DNA of 64,000 bases from Pseudomonas vranovensis DSM 16006 (GTDB lineage: Bacteria; Pseudomonadota; Gammaproteobacteria; Pseudomonadales; Pseudomonadaceae), in NCBI RefSeq assembly GCF_000425805.1, contig NZ_KE384458.1, positions 67,014 through 131,013 on the forward strand. The letters run 5' to 3'. The notes beneath the pieces were generated by a model, which was given only the letters and a program-made list of their open reading frames with translations, was not told the DNA's origin and did no database searches. Positions 1 through 9,561 of this stretch are shown here, piece after piece; position 1 is the stretch's first letter; each line of letters begins with the position of its first letter. A program made the translations under genes and the position numbers.

Positions 1-1862
1 ACCGTGGACAGCTTGAACAGGTGTTCAGGGGCGTCGGTGGTGAAGGGTTGGTGGGCGTTGGCAGGGTCCTGGTCCTTGATGTAGCGCGCACGGGTGTAGG
101 TGTAGCCTGCGCCCACCTGCCATTGCTCGGTCAAGGCGCCTTGCAGTTCCAGGTCCAGGCCTTGGCTGCGGACTTTGCCGGAGGCTTCGTAGCAGGTGAT
201 TTCCGGGCAGCCGGTCTGGTCGTCCGCCTGGCTGGCGCGGTTCAGCTGGTCGACCTGGAATACCGCAAGGCTGGCGTTCAGTGCGCCATCGAAGTATTCG
301 CCCTTGATGCCGATTTCATAGTTCTCGCCCACGATTGGCTCAAGCAGCTTGCCGCCGATGTCCTTCTGGGTCTGCGGGGTGAAGATGTCGGTGTAGCTGG
401 CGTAGACCGAGTAGGTGTCATTGATGTCGTAGATCAGGCCGGCGTAGCGGGTGACGTTGCGGGTGACTTTGTAGTCGCCGTCGCCTGTGTGGTTGTCGTA
501 GTCATACCAGTCCAGGCGCCCGCCCAGGATCAGCGTCAGCGGGTCGGCAAGGCTCAGGCGGGTGGTGAGGTATACGCCGTTCTGGGTGGTGACTTCATGA
601 TCGTCGGTGGTACGCACGAAGTCCGGTTTCGGCGCGCCCAGCGGCAACCCCAGGGTGTACGGGCTGTAGTTGTGGGTGGTGACGTCGTACTCGCGGCTGC
701 TGGCGCCGACGACTACCTCATGGGTGCGGCCAAAGGCTTGCAAAGGGCCGCTGGCGAACAGGTCATAGGCGCTCTGGGTTTCATCGTAGCGTGACTGCCA
801 GGCGGTGCGCTCCAGCGGCCCGTTGTAGCGCGACAGGTAGGTACCGGAGAACAGCGCTTTTTGCGTCGATTGCGACGCAGACGCCTGCAGTTGCCAGTCG
901 TTGGCGAAGCGGTGCCTGACCTCGCCGAACACCGTGTTGATGTCCTGCTTCTTGTCTTCCCAGTCGGTACCGGGGTTGGTCGAACGCGGCAGGTCGAGGT
1001 GATGCCCATCGGTGCCGATGGGCAGGCCACCCCAGAAGAAGTTGGTGCGGTCTTCCTGGCGCGAGAGGCCGAAGGTCAGGGTGGTGTCTTCGCCGAGGTC
1101 TGCTTCGGTCACGGCGTAGAACAGCCCGTGGTTGCTGTTTTCGCCGTCGCGGAAGGTGTCGGCATCACGGTAGGAACCCACCACACGGCCGCGCAGGGTG
1201 CCGCTTTCGTTCAACGGGCTGGAGGCGTCGAACTCGCCACGGTAGTCATCCCAGCTGCCAGCCGCGCTGGTCAAGGTCACTTGCTGCTCGGCGGTGGGGC
1301 GCTTGCGCACCATGTTGATGGCTGCCGATGGATTACCGCTACCGGTGACAAGGCCGGTGGCACCGCGGATCACTTCGACCCGGTCGAACATCGCAAGGTT
1401 CGGCTGGATGCCCACCGTCCAGCCCTGGTAAGAGCTGGGCAGGCCGTCGTACATGATGTTGTCGATGTCAAAGCCGCGGGCGCTGTAGGTCTGGCGCCCC
1501 GGGCCGCTGGACTGGCTGAGGAATAGGCCGGGGGTGTTCTTGACCACGTCGTTGACGCTGGTCATGGCCTGGTCGTCCATGCGCTGGCGGGTGATCACGG
1601 TGACAGCTTGCGGGGTCTCGCGCATCGACAACGGCAGCTTGGTGGCAGTCTGCATGGTCCCGGTAGTGTAGGAGCCCGACCCCTCGGTGGTCTGGCCCAG
1701 GCCTGTGGCACTGATGGCCAGTGGGCTGAGGATCATTGATTCAGCGACGCCGGTTTGCTCGGCAGGCGTGGCCGCAGGGGCGGTTTGTTCGGCAAGGGCA
1801 AGGGGCGAGGCGCTTGCCAGGGCAATGGCAACGGCGAGGGTACGGGGCCAAAAAGGAAACAC
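1..1862 (-). CDS. TonB-dependent siderophore receptor (3' end outside window)
   Basis: Outer-membrane receptor that would import a ferric siderophore using TonB energy. About 620 residues are present; the C-terminal part of the beta-barrel lies beyond the window edge. I start it at a GTG preceded by GGAGAA at six bases, which gives a signal peptide ending near ALAEQTAPA. The plug domain follows at once (LPLSMRETPQAVTVITRQRM, then a VIRGATGLVTGSGNPSAAIN segment typical of siderophore receptors). There is no N-terminal STN signalling domain, so direct surface signalling through an anti-sigma factor is unlikely. Barrel strands with aromatic-rich repeats continue to the edge. A Fur-like site lies upstream, which fits iron regulation. 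The substrate cannot be named from the sequence. Confidence 0.93.
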   Translation of the reverse strand, partial: MFPFWPRTLAVAIALASASPLALAEQTAPAATPAEQTGVAESMILSPLAISATGLGQTTEGSGSYTTGTMQTATKLPLSMRETPQAVTVITRQRMDDQAMTSVNDVVKNTPGLFLSQSSGPGRQTYSARGFDIDNIMYDGLPSSYQGWTVGIQPNLAMFDRVEVIRGATGLVTGSGNPSAAINMVRKRPTAEQQVTLTSAAGSWDDYRGEFDASSPLNESGTLRGRVVGSYRDADTFRDGENSNHGLFYAVTEADLGEDTTLTFGLSRQEDRTNFFWGGLPIGTDGHHLDLPRSTNPGTDWEDKKQDINTVFGEVRHRFANDWQLQASASQSTQKALFSGTYLSRYNGPLERTAWQSRYDETQSAYDLFASGPLQAFGRTHEVVVGASSREYDVTTHNYSPYTLGLPLGAPKPDFVRTTDDHEVTTQNGVYLTTRLSLADPLTLILGGRLDWYDYDNHTGDGDYKVTRNVTRYAGLIYDINDTYSVYASYTDIFTPQTQKDIGGKLLEPIVGENYEIGIKGEYFDGALNASLAVFQVDQLNRASQADDQTGCPEITCYEASGKVRSQGLDLELQGALTEQWQVGAGYTYTRARYIKDQDPANAHQPFTTDAPEHLFKLST

Positions 1863-2003
1863 GCAGGATTCTCCACACAGAGTGAATGACAAGTAACGAC
1901 GCGAAGGGGCGGTGACTGTTCAGCTGCAGGCGCGGCGAGGTGGACCGAGGTGCACCGTGAGCCTGTGATAGCAGGCTCACTCAAAAGCTGATAAGAGTAC
2001 TTT

Positions 2004-2018
2004 TGATAATCATTCGCA
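2004..2018. promoter_or_regulatory. Putative Fur box upstream of the siderophore receptor
   Basis: TGATAATCATTCGCA matches the 7-1-7 Fur consensus TGATAATnATTATCA at 12 of 14 defined positions. The left arm is perfect. It lies about 140 bases before the receptor start, in an A/T-rich stretch. The remaining space between 1863 and 2108 holds no gene. Confidence 0.6.
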
Positions 2019-2108
2019 GCAGTGTGTCAGAATGTGACGCACAGAAAAACCCATGAACGCGAAATAACTAATGAAATTTTCACATTCCAGTCAGTGACGG
2101 TTCTGTGA

Positions 2109-3830
2109 TTACAGGAAGGGCAGCGCCTGTGGCAGTTCCAATTCCAGGTGCCAGGATGAGAACGTCCGGTCGCCTGCCGCAACGACCTGGGCCTTGGCTT
2201 GCAAGCGCAGCAACAGGCGCTGAATGCTGGCATGAGCCAGCAGGGCCGAGGTGTCGTGGGAGTGAGGCGCATGCCAGGGCGTCAGTTCAAGGTTCAACCG
2301 CAGCAATCCGCGGGGCTGGATGCTGGTCGCCAGGTGCAGGTCGATTCGTGCCGGCAGGGTACCCAGTTGCAGATAGCTGAACAGGCTGTCGAGCAACTGA
2401 CGGTAATGAAGGGCATCGATCCACGCGCTTTGCAGGGCGCGCAGGCCGGGGCCGAGGTCCAGCAGGCACCCCGCGGCGGCGAGCCGCTGGCGCCAGGGAG
2501 CGAGGATTTCTTCGGTCAAGGTGCCCAGGTTGTGGGCCTCGGTTTGCGCCTCGTTCTCGTGGGCGTCGAGGGTCATGACTGCATCGATCCTCGCCAGGCT
2601 GTGGCGCATGTCGTCAATTTGCTGCGCCAGCGCGCTCAAGCCGGGCTGCGAGGCGTCGGCACCGGGTTGCAACGCCTGCTCCAGGCTTTGCTGCATCCCC
2701 GCCAGCAGGGCCTGCAATTCGTGACTGACCGCCACCAGCGTCGTACTTTTGAGGTGGCTTTCAAACCGTGCCTCGGCGCCTTCCTGGCGCAGGGTGGTGA
2801 GCATCCTGTCGCGTTCGGTGAGATCGCGCATGCCGCCGAGCATGGCGACCAGCGTGCCAGCCTCGTCACGAAACGGTGTACACCAGATGTGCATGGCAGT
2901 GGGCGACCCCGCGATCTCGATGACGGCTTCGGTCATGAAGGGTTCTTCGCGGATCACGGCTTCGCGAAAGCGCAGCCATGAGCGCTCGCGCAGCGGCGCC
3001 GGCAACCACCGCGCCTGGTCCATGGTGGTGCCGCGGATCATCTCGAAGCTTTCGCCGGTGTAGGCCAGGTAGCGGCGGTTGCACATCAGCAGGTGGCCTT
3101 CCAGGTCGCGCACGAACATGGGGTAGGGCGCCGAGTCGAGCAGGGCGCGCAACAGGCCGTACTCGTGCAGCAATTGCGGATCGACTGGTGCGCCCTGGAC
3201 CCGTGCGCCATCGTCACCGGCCACCAGCCCATGGCTGCGGGCCACCTCCAGTAGCTGGAAGTCACTGTCAACCCTGAGCTTCTGGTGCAGGCGCACCTTG
3301 TAGGTGCTGACGGTCTTGTAGCTCAGGCTCAGTTGCCCGGCGATGTCCTTGTTGTTGAGGCCCTGGCTGAGCATCTGCAGCACTGTCAGTTCGCGGCCGG
3401 ACAACTGCTCCAGCTCGCTTTCGGATTCGCTGGCCTCCTGGCGGGTGGCCTCGCGGGGAAAGTAGCTGCGCCCGTGGCTGACGGCCTGCAGGGCGTGCTC
3501 CAGCGCCTGCAGTGCCTCGGTCTTGCTCACATAGGCATCGGCCCCGGCCTGCAGCGAGCGTGCGGCATACAGGCTGGCCTCCTGGACGCTGTACACCAGC
3601 AGCTTGATGCCTTGGTGGCTGGCGCGCAGGCGGCGCAGCAAATCCAGCCCGCCCAGGCGTGGCACAAGCAGCTCGATGATCACCAGGTCCGGGTGCAACT
3701 GGCGACACTTGAGCAACGCATCCTGGCCGTTATCCACCTCGCCAATCACCTGGTGGCCTGTGCGTTGGAGCAGGGCCCGCAACCCGTCGCGAACGATGGG
3801 CAGGTGGTCCACGAGCAGGACAGTGCTCAT
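2109..3830 (-). CDS. Receiver-LuxR-PAS-histidine-kinase-like composite regulator
   Basis: 573 residues combining a response regulator and sensor-like parts in one chain. Residues 1-115 form a NarL-type receiver; the conserved Lys is at 103, but the phosphoacceptor position holds Glu53 (VIIELLVPRLGG) and only one acidic residue (Asp8) remains of the usual pair. Residues 140-200 are a LuxR helix-turn-helix (SGRELTVLQMLSQGLNNKDI). Residues 220-345 are a PAS/PAC sensor. From 360 a DHp-like helix carries VSHELQ with His370. The last 150 residues only loosely resemble an ATPase domain, with no clear N, G1 or G2 box. ATG with GGAGG nine bases upstream. It is divergent from the autotransporter gene, which it may control (inference). 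Possibly a pseudo-receiver acting without phosphorylation. Confidence 0.85.
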   Translation of the reverse strand: MSTVLLVDHLPIVRDGLRALLQRTGHQVIGEVDNGQDALLKCRQLHPDLVIIELLVPRLGGLDLLRRLRASHQGIKLLVYSVQEASLYAARSLQAGADAYVSKTEALQALEHALQAVSHGRSYFPREATRQEASESESELEQLSGRELTVLQMLSQGLNNKDIAGQLSLSYKTVSTYKVRLHQKLRVDSDFQLLEVARSHGLVAGDDGARVQGAPVDPQLLHEYGLLRALLDSAPYPMFVRDLEGHLLMCNRRYLAYTGESFEMIRGTTMDQARWLPAPLRERSWLRFREAVIREEPFMTEAVIEIAGSPTAMHIWCTPFRDEAGTLVAMLGGMRDLTERDRMLTTLRQEGAEARFESHLKSTTLVAVSHELQALLAGMQQSLEQALQPGADASQPGLSALAQQIDDMRHSLARIDAVMTLDAHENEAQTEAHNLGTLTEEILAPWRQRLAAAGCLLDLGPGLRALQSAWIDALHYRQLLDSLFSYLQLGTLPARIDLHLATSIQPRGLLRLNLELTPWHAPHSHDTSALLAHASIQRLLLRLQAKAQVVAAGDRTFSSWHLELELPQALPFL

Positions 3831-3981
3831 GTGCGATTACCTCCGGAGCGGATTCCGCCCAAGCATAGACCAGGACTGTCGAGAGTTACTCCTACAACGC
3901 CATGGATGCTGCTCCGACATTCGCAACCCCGCCCCCCGCGCAGACTGCAGGCATACCCTTTCCAGCGCCCGCGAGGCTGCC

Positions 3982-6900
3982 ATGAAAACCTTCACCCGCC
4001 CTGCATCACGCCATCCGAAGTTCCAGCGCACCTGCCTGGGCCAGGCCATCGGCCTGATTCTGGCCGGGCTATTCAGCCTCAACGTGATCGAGGCCGAAGC
4101 CGAGGACAGCGGTGTCGAACCCCCGGTCATGGACATCGACCCGCCTTCGGCAGCCGGTGCCATGGTCAGCCCGTCGATCCTCGAGATCGCCCTGCAGGCC
4201 AGTGCGGATGCCCCACGGGTGTTTGCCGCACGGCTGCTTGGCGCACCGGCTCCCATCAGCGTGACGGTTGCCGACGGCATCGGCATTGCCGCCGCTGGCG
4301 CCCATGACGACGCTACCGTCAACCTGGCTGCAGCGCGCACCGTTGGTGTGCAGGCCGGGGCTGGCAGCAACGTGGGTTTTGAACGGGGCACCGTCAACAA
4401 CAGCGCCCTGACCACCGCCAACGCTGCAGGCCAGGCCGGCCTGCTGGCAACCGATGGCGGCCAGATCAGCGGCAGCGGCGTCACCGTCAACCTGGTGCCC
4501 AAGGCCGCCAACAGTAATGTACTTACAGTCAGCAACATGACCGGCGTCAGTGCCAAGCGTGGAGGCCAGGTGTCGCTGCGTGACAGCAGCGTGACCATGG
4601 GCGGCAACGTCGGTGGCCTGAACAATCAGGGCCTGGTGGCCTCTGGCAGTGGCAGCCATATCGATTTCGCCGGCGGCAGCGTCAGTACTTTGTCCAAGGG
4701 GTCGGTCGCTGTGCTGGCGCAAGACGGCGGTTCCATCAACCTGAGCCAGGGCAGCGTGATCAGCACCAGTGGTGCGCCCAACGCCGGCAATGCCAGCCAT
4801 GGCCTCAAGGCCACAGGGCCTGGCAGCCGGATCGAGGCGACCGATGTCACGGTCAATATGGCCGCGGTGTCGGCCAGTGGCGCCCGGGCCGAAAACGGTG
4901 GCCATATCCAGCTCAAAGACAGTACGCTGGCCAGCACCTCGGCGGCCACCAGCACCACCACGACCGCCATGCTGCATGCCCTCGGTGGCGCCACTATCGA
5001 CGCAGACGGAACCAGCGTCAGCGCCACCGGCAACTACATCGGTGGTGCTCGCGCCGACGGTGCCAGCAGCAAAGTCACGATCAAGGGCGGCAGCACCCTG
5101 GCCATCAAGGGCGCCGGCAGCGCCACGGACTACACCTCCGGCGCCCGTGCCATGAACGGCGGCGCGGTCACGGTCGAGAGCAGCACCGTGTCGACCCAGG
5201 GCACCTTCAGCCATGGTGTCTCGGTTGAAGGCAGCGGCTCCCGCGCCGATGTCGCGCACAGCAGCATCGATGTGGGCGGTGCCCGCTCGTACGGCGTCTA
5301 CGTCAAGGACGGTGCCAGTGCCGAAGTGAACAGCAGCAAGATCAGCCTCGACGCCGCCCCCGGTGTGACTGGTCCCTGGGGCCTTGGCGCGCTGGTCGAA
5401 GGCAGCGGCTCGTCGCTGATCCTCAACGACACCGAGGTCAACACCACGCAGAAAACCAGCTATGGCGTACGCGCCCTGGCCGGGAGCGACCTGCAGATCA
5501 ACAACGGCAAGATCGATACCAAAGGCAACTACTCGGCCGGCCTGAGCGCCGGCAGCTCGACCGTGGTGGCCCGCAACCTCAGCATCACTACCTCCGGTGA
5601 CGACAACGCCATGGGCGTGGTCGCCGATGCCGGCTCCACCATCACCCTGTACGGCGGCTCGGTGACCACCACCGGCAACGGTTCGCCGGTCTCCTCCAAC
5701 CTGACCTTTCCCCATGCCCTGGCCTCACGCAACCCCGGTGCGCAACTGAATGTCTACGGCACCAGCGTACTCACCACCGGCACCCAGGCCTACGGCGCCG
5801 CCGTGGACGACGGCGGCAGCATGCTGCTCGATGGCGTTTCGCTGCAGACCCAAGGCCAGTATTCGGTGGGCCTGTACGCCGGCATCGGCAAGCTCAAGCC
5901 CGCGCCGGTGAGCCTGATCGCGCGCAACGTCAGCGTCGAAACCCATGGCGACCAAGCCACAGGCGCGCTGGTCAGCCGCCAGTACCAGGCGGATGAGGCC
6001 AAACTTGAGCTGTTCGATTCGACCTTGAGCACCCACGGTGTGCAATCCCACGGTCTGCAGGCAGAATCCGGCGCACAGCTCAACGCCAACAACACCTCGG
6101 TCACCACCAGCGGTGTAAGTGCCCTGGGCGCACTGGCCAACAACACCGCCCATGTCGATCTCGACCAGGTCGGTGTGAACACCCGTGGCGACCTGGCCCA
6201 CGGCGCCGTGGCCAAGAACGGCGGCGTACTCACCGCCAGCACTAGCGTGATCAATGCCAGCGGCGAACAGGCTGCTGCACTGTATGCCCAGGGCACCGAC
6301 ACCCTCAAGGGCCAGGCAAGCATCGACAACAGCGTGTTGCACAACCGCGACGGCGCCACCGTCGGTGTAGCCGGTGTAGCCGACATCAGCCTGATCGACA
6401 GCATCGTCGGCGGCAGCGGCCAATGGCTGAGCGTCGACAGCGCCGTGGCCAACGACGGCAGCAGCATGCCCGATATGGGCACCGGAGAGTGGCAGGGCGT
6501 GGGCAAGACCCTGGCCAGCGCCGGCAACGCCCGGATCGATGTCTCGGGTTCGGTGCTCAATGGTTCGGCACGTACAGCCGCCGGCAGCGACTCGAATGTC
6601 AGCCTCAGCGATACCAGCCTCTGGAACCTGAGTGGTGAATCGAACCTGGGTACCCTGCGCAACGACGCCAGCCTGATCGACTTCAGCGCCCCGGTGGGCG
6701 GCAACTTTAAGAACCTGACCGTCAACAACTACCACGGTGCCAACGGCACTATCGCCTTGAACACTTACCTCTACACCGACAACTCACCGTCGGACAAACT
6801 GGTGGTGGACGGCGGCACCGCCGACGGCAGCAGCAACCTGATGATCAAGAACGCCGGTGGCCCCGGCGCGCTGACCCAGGGCAACGGCATCATGGTGGTG

Positions 6901-8169
6901 GACGCGGTCAATGGCGCCACCACCGATTCCGAGGCGTTCCGCCTGCTCAACCGGGTCAAGGCTGGCCCTTATGAGTACACCCTGCACCGTGCCAGCCAGG
7001 ACGGCAGCAACGGCGAAGCCTGGTACCTGCGTTCGACCAAGGATGCAGACCCCGTGGACCCCGTGGTGCCTGTAACCCCGGTAACCCCTGTGACCCCGGC
7101 TGATCCGGCTGATCCGGCCGCCCCGGCCGCCCCTGCGTTCAACCCGGCCCCCAACATCCCTGCACGTTCACAGGTGCCCAACTACCGTCCTGAAACCTCG
7201 TTGTACCGGGCACTGCCCTCGATGCTGCTGCACTACAGCCACGCCATGGTCGATACCCTGCACGAGCGTGTCGGCGAAGAGCGTCGCCTGGCCACCGACC
7301 CGCTGCCCGATGAAGCCGTCGATACCTACGGCCCAAGCATGGGCTGGGGCCGGTTGATCTACCGCAAGGGCGAACAGGACCTGGGCGAGGGCGCCAGTGC
7401 CGACTACCGCATCCATGCCTTCCAGGTGGGGGCCGACCTTTACCGCAACGACGACGTCGATGGCAGCACCGACCAGGCCGGCCTGTCGCTGAGCATTGGC
7501 CGCATTGCCGGCAGCGTCGATCACAACGACGGTGTCAATGCCGGTGATGACCTGCTGCGCGCCTATGGAGTAGGAGGGTACTGGACCCACTTTGGCCCTG
7601 AAGGCTGGTACCTCGATGGTGTGCTGCAGTTCAACCAGTTCGACATCAAGACCAGCCCCAACGACCTGGACGGTCTTAAAACCCGCGCGCGTGGAGTGAC
7701 GGCATCGCTGGAAGCCGGCTACCCGTTCCATGCCGAAAAAGACAAAGACCTGCACGTAGAGCCTCAGGCCCAGGTGATCGTCAGCAAGATCAAGGTCGAC
7801 GACACCCACGACGAAGCTTCGGATGTGCGCTTTGACGACGTCGACTCGCTGACAGGCCGCATGGGTGTACGCATCGACAAGGACTGGTTCCGCGAAGACG
7901 ACAAAGGCAAGATTCACCGCACCAATGCCTGGGTCCGCCCAAGTGTCTGGCACGAGTTCAAAGGCAAAGCCAAGACGGAGTTCTCCTCGGCCGATGGCTA
8001 CATCCCCTTTGGTACGGACATGAGCGGTACATGGGGTGAGCTGAACATGGGCGTTGATTATCAGGTCAACGAACGCACTACGGTGACGGGTTCGCTGGGT
8101 TACCAGAAAGCGTTTGGTGAAGACAGCCGCAGCTACGAAGGCATGATCGGGATCAAGGTCAAGTTCTGA
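3982..8169 (+). CDS. Type Va autotransporter (beta-helix passenger plus barrel)
   Basis: 1395-residue classical autotransporter. A long basic signal sequence (MKTFTRPASRHPKFQRT, then a hydrophobic core ending about residue 45) leads to a passenger of about 1000 residues. The passenger is made of irregular Gly/Ser/Thr/Asn-rich repeats of the type GG.I.....ST.ST.G, expected to fold as a right-handed beta-helix. A Pro-rich linker (PVTPVTPVTPADPADPAAPA) and an alpha-helical segment precede the roughly 280-residue barrel, which starts near PSMGWGRLIYRKGEQ and ends with the expected terminal Phe (GMIGIKVKF). No protease or lipase catalytic motif was recognised, so adhesin or pertactin-like is the best guess. 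The reading frame is open upstream, but the ATG with GAGG six bases ahead gives the signal peptide. Confidence 0.92.
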   Translation: MKTFTRPASRHPKFQRTCLGQAIGLILAGLFSLNVIEAEAEDSGVEPPVMDIDPPSAAGAMVSPSILEIALQASADAPRVFAARLLGAPAPISVTVADGIGIAAAGAHDDATVNLAAARTVGVQAGAGSNVGFERGTVNNSALTTANAAGQAGLLATDGGQISGSGVTVNLVPKAANSNVLTVSNMTGVSAKRGGQVSLRDSSVTMGGNVGGLNNQGLVASGSGSHIDFAGGSVSTLSKGSVAVLAQDGGSINLSQGSVISTSGAPNAGNASHGLKATGPGSRIEATDVTVNMAAVSASGARAENGGHIQLKDSTLASTSAATSTTTTAMLHALGGATIDADGTSVSATGNYIGGARADGASSKVTIKGGSTLAIKGAGSATDYTSGARAMNGGAVTVESSTVSTQGTFSHGVSVEGSGSRADVAHSSIDVGGARSYGVYVKDGASAEVNSSKISLDAAPGVTGPWGLGALVEGSGSSLILNDTEVNTTQKTSYGVRALAGSDLQINNGKIDTKGNYSAGLSAGSSTVVARNLSITTSGDDNAMGVVADAGSTITLYGGSVTTTGNGSPVSSNLTFPHALASRNPGAQLNVYGTSVLTTGTQAYGAAVDDGGSMLLDGVSLQTQGQYSVGLYAGIGKLKPAPVSLIARNVSVETHGDQATGALVSRQYQADEAKLELFDSTLSTHGVQSHGLQAESGAQLNANNTSVTTSGVSALGALANNTAHVDLDQVGVNTRGDLAHGAVAKNGGVLTASTSVINASGEQAAALYAQGTDTLKGQASIDNSVLHNRDGATVGVAGVADISLIDSIVGGSGQWLSVDSAVANDGSSMPDMGTGEWQGVGKTLASAGNARIDVSGSVLNGSARTAAGSDSNVSLSDTSLWNLSGESNLGTLRNDASLIDFSAPVGGNFKNLTVNNYHGANGTIALNTYLYTDNSPSDKLVVDGGTADGSSNLMIKNAGGPGALTQGNGIMVVDAVNGATTDSEAFRLLNRVKAGPYEYTLHRASQDGSNGEAWYLRSTKDADPVDPVVPVTPVTPVTPADPADPAAPAAPAFNPAPNIPARSQVPNYRPETSLYRALPSMLLHYSHAMVDTLHERVGEERRLATDPLPDEAVDTYGPSMGWGRLIYRKGEQDLGEGASADYRIHAFQVGADLYRNDDVDGSTDQAGLSLSIGRIAGSVDHNDGVNAGDDLLRAYGVGGYWTHFGPEGWYLDGVLQFNQFDIKTSPNDLDGLKTRARGVTASLEAGYPFHAEKDKDLHVEPQAQVIVSKIKVDDTHDEASDVRFDDVDSLTGRMGVRIDKDWFREDDKGKIHRTNAWVRPSVWHEFKGKAKTEFSSADGYIPFGTDMSGTWGELNMGVDYQVNERTTVTGSLGYQKAFGEDSRSYEGMIGIKVKF

Positions 8170-8174
8170 GTGCC

Positions 8175-8235
8175 ATCGCGGGGCAAGCCCGCTCCTGTAG
8201 GAGCGGCGGTGCGACGTCTCGACTTGCCCCGCGAT
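8175..8235. repeat. REP palindrome (GCGGGGCAAGCCC type)
   Basis: Imperfect inverted repeat with ATCGCGGGGCAAG at one end and CTTGCCCCGCGAT at the other, lying between the convergent autotransporter and MFS genes. It belongs to the family of Pseudomonas REP sequences also seen near 30.4, 40.4, 45.1 and 49.9 kb. Confidence 0.85.
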
Positions 8236-8239
8236 CCAT

Positions 8240-9457
8240 TCAACCCTTTTGAGTCGAAGGCAGCAGAATCGTCAAAACCCCCAGCAACGGCAGGTAAGCG
8301 CACAACCGATACACCGCCTCGATCCCGTGACTGTCCGCCAGGCTTCCCAGCAGCGCGGCACCCATCCCGCCAAAGCCGAACATCAGGCCGAAAAACACCC
8401 CCGCAATCATGCCGACGTTCCCCGGCACCAGCTCCTGGGCAAACACCACAATGGCCGAGAATGCCGAGGCCAGGATGAAGCCGATGATCATGCTCAGCAC
8501 GCCGGTCCAGAACAGGTCCACGTAAGGTAGCGCCAGGGTGAAGGGCGCGGCCCCCAGGATCGAGAACCAGATCACCGCCTTGCGCCCGATCCGGTCACCG
8601 ATCGGCCCACCAAAGAAGGTACCCGCCGCCACGGCCCCCAGGAACAGGAACAGGTACAGCTGCGAGTTGGCAATCGATACGTCGAACTTCTCGATCAGGT
8701 AGAAGGTGAAATAGCTGGTCAGGCTCGTCATGTAGAAGTACTTGGAGAACACCAGCAGTGCCAGCACCACCAGGGCGAAGGTCACCCGGCCTCTGGACAA
8801 CCCGTGGGTTGCCTGGCTGCCCTGCTTGAGCTTGAACAGGTCCAGGTGATGGCGGTACCAGCGGCTCAGGCCGTACAGCACGGCAATGGCGAACACGGCG
8901 AACAGGCCGAACCAGGCAACATGGCCCTGGCCATAGGGAATGACGATGGCTGCCGCCAGCAACGGCCCGAAGGCACTGCCGGCGTTACCCCCGACCTGGA
9001 AGGTCGACTGCGCCAGCCCGTATCGACCACCCGAGGCCAGGCGCGCCACGCGAGAAGCCTCCGGGTGAAAGGTGGAGGAGCCAATGCCTACCAGCGCCGA
9101 CGCGAGCAGTATCGCGGAAAAACTGGCGACGAAGGCCAACATCAGGATACCGACCAGGGTACACACCATGCCGGTGGGCAGCAGCCAGGGCTTGGGGTGG
9201 CGGTCGGTGTGGTAGCCCACCCAGGGCTGCAGCAGCGAGGCGGTGAGCTGGAAGGTCAGGGTGATCAGGCCGATCTGGGTGAAGTTCAGGCCATAGTTGG
9301 CCTTGAGGATCGGGTAGATCGATGGCAGCACCGCCTGGATCAAGTCGTTGATCAGGTGGGCGAGGGCGCAGGCACCGATGACCCGCATTGCCAAGGGGCT
9401 GGCTTGGCGGGCAACCGAGGCGCTGGCCACGGCTGGGTTGAGGCTGGTGGAGGACAT
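8240..9457 (-). CDS. fsr: MFS efflux transporter, fosmidomycin-resistance (Fsr) family
   Basis: 405 residues with about 12 membrane segments. The N-terminal half (LAHLINDLIQAVLPSIYPIL, GIGSSTFHPEASRVAR) is typical of the Fsr subgroup of the major facilitator superfamily. A motif-A-like loop, GPIGDRIGRKAV, follows in the second half. Family members pump out fosmidomycin and some other toxic compounds by proton antiport. The substrate here is unproven. ATG is preceded by GGAAG. It is divergent from an AraC-type gene that starts 105 bases away, a common regulator/transporter pairing. Confidence 0.88.
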   Translation of the reverse strand: MSSTSLNPAVASASVARQASPLAMRVIGACALAHLINDLIQAVLPSIYPILKANYGLNFTQIGLITLTFQLTASLLQPWVGYHTDRHPKPWLLPTGMVCTLVGILMLAFVASFSAILLASALVGIGSSTFHPEASRVARLASGGRYGLAQSTFQVGGNAGSAFGPLLAAAIVIPYGQGHVAWFGLFAVFAIAVLYGLSRWYRHHLDLFKLKQGSQATHGLSRGRVTFALVVLALLVFSKYFYMTSLTSYFTFYLIEKFDVSIANSQLYLFLFLGAVAAGTFFGGPIGDRIGRKAVIWFSILGAAPFTLALPYVDLFWTGVLSMIIGFILASAFSAIVVFAQELVPGNVGMIAGVFFGLMFGFGGMGAALLGSLADSHGIEAVYRLCAYLPLLGVLTILLPSTQKG

Positions 9458-9561
9458 GCTGGGGCTTCCGCAGGCAAGGAATTCAAGGTTGCAGCGCTAT
9501 CCTAGGGGCGGCAGAATTGCCTGTCTCACGCTATTCGGGCAACTACTATCGCAAAAAGGGC

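Noticed and set aside
4500..6700. Repeats in the autotransporter passenger as a possible CRISPR or DNA-level tandem array
   Set aside because: The repetition is in protein pattern, irregular in spacing, with no identical DNA units.
4069..6735. Long minus-strand open frames of 300-550 codons within the autotransporter gene
   Set aside because: They lie wholly antisense to a convincing gene; low-complexity Val/Ala/Gly-rich translations and GC-rich codon bias explain their openness.
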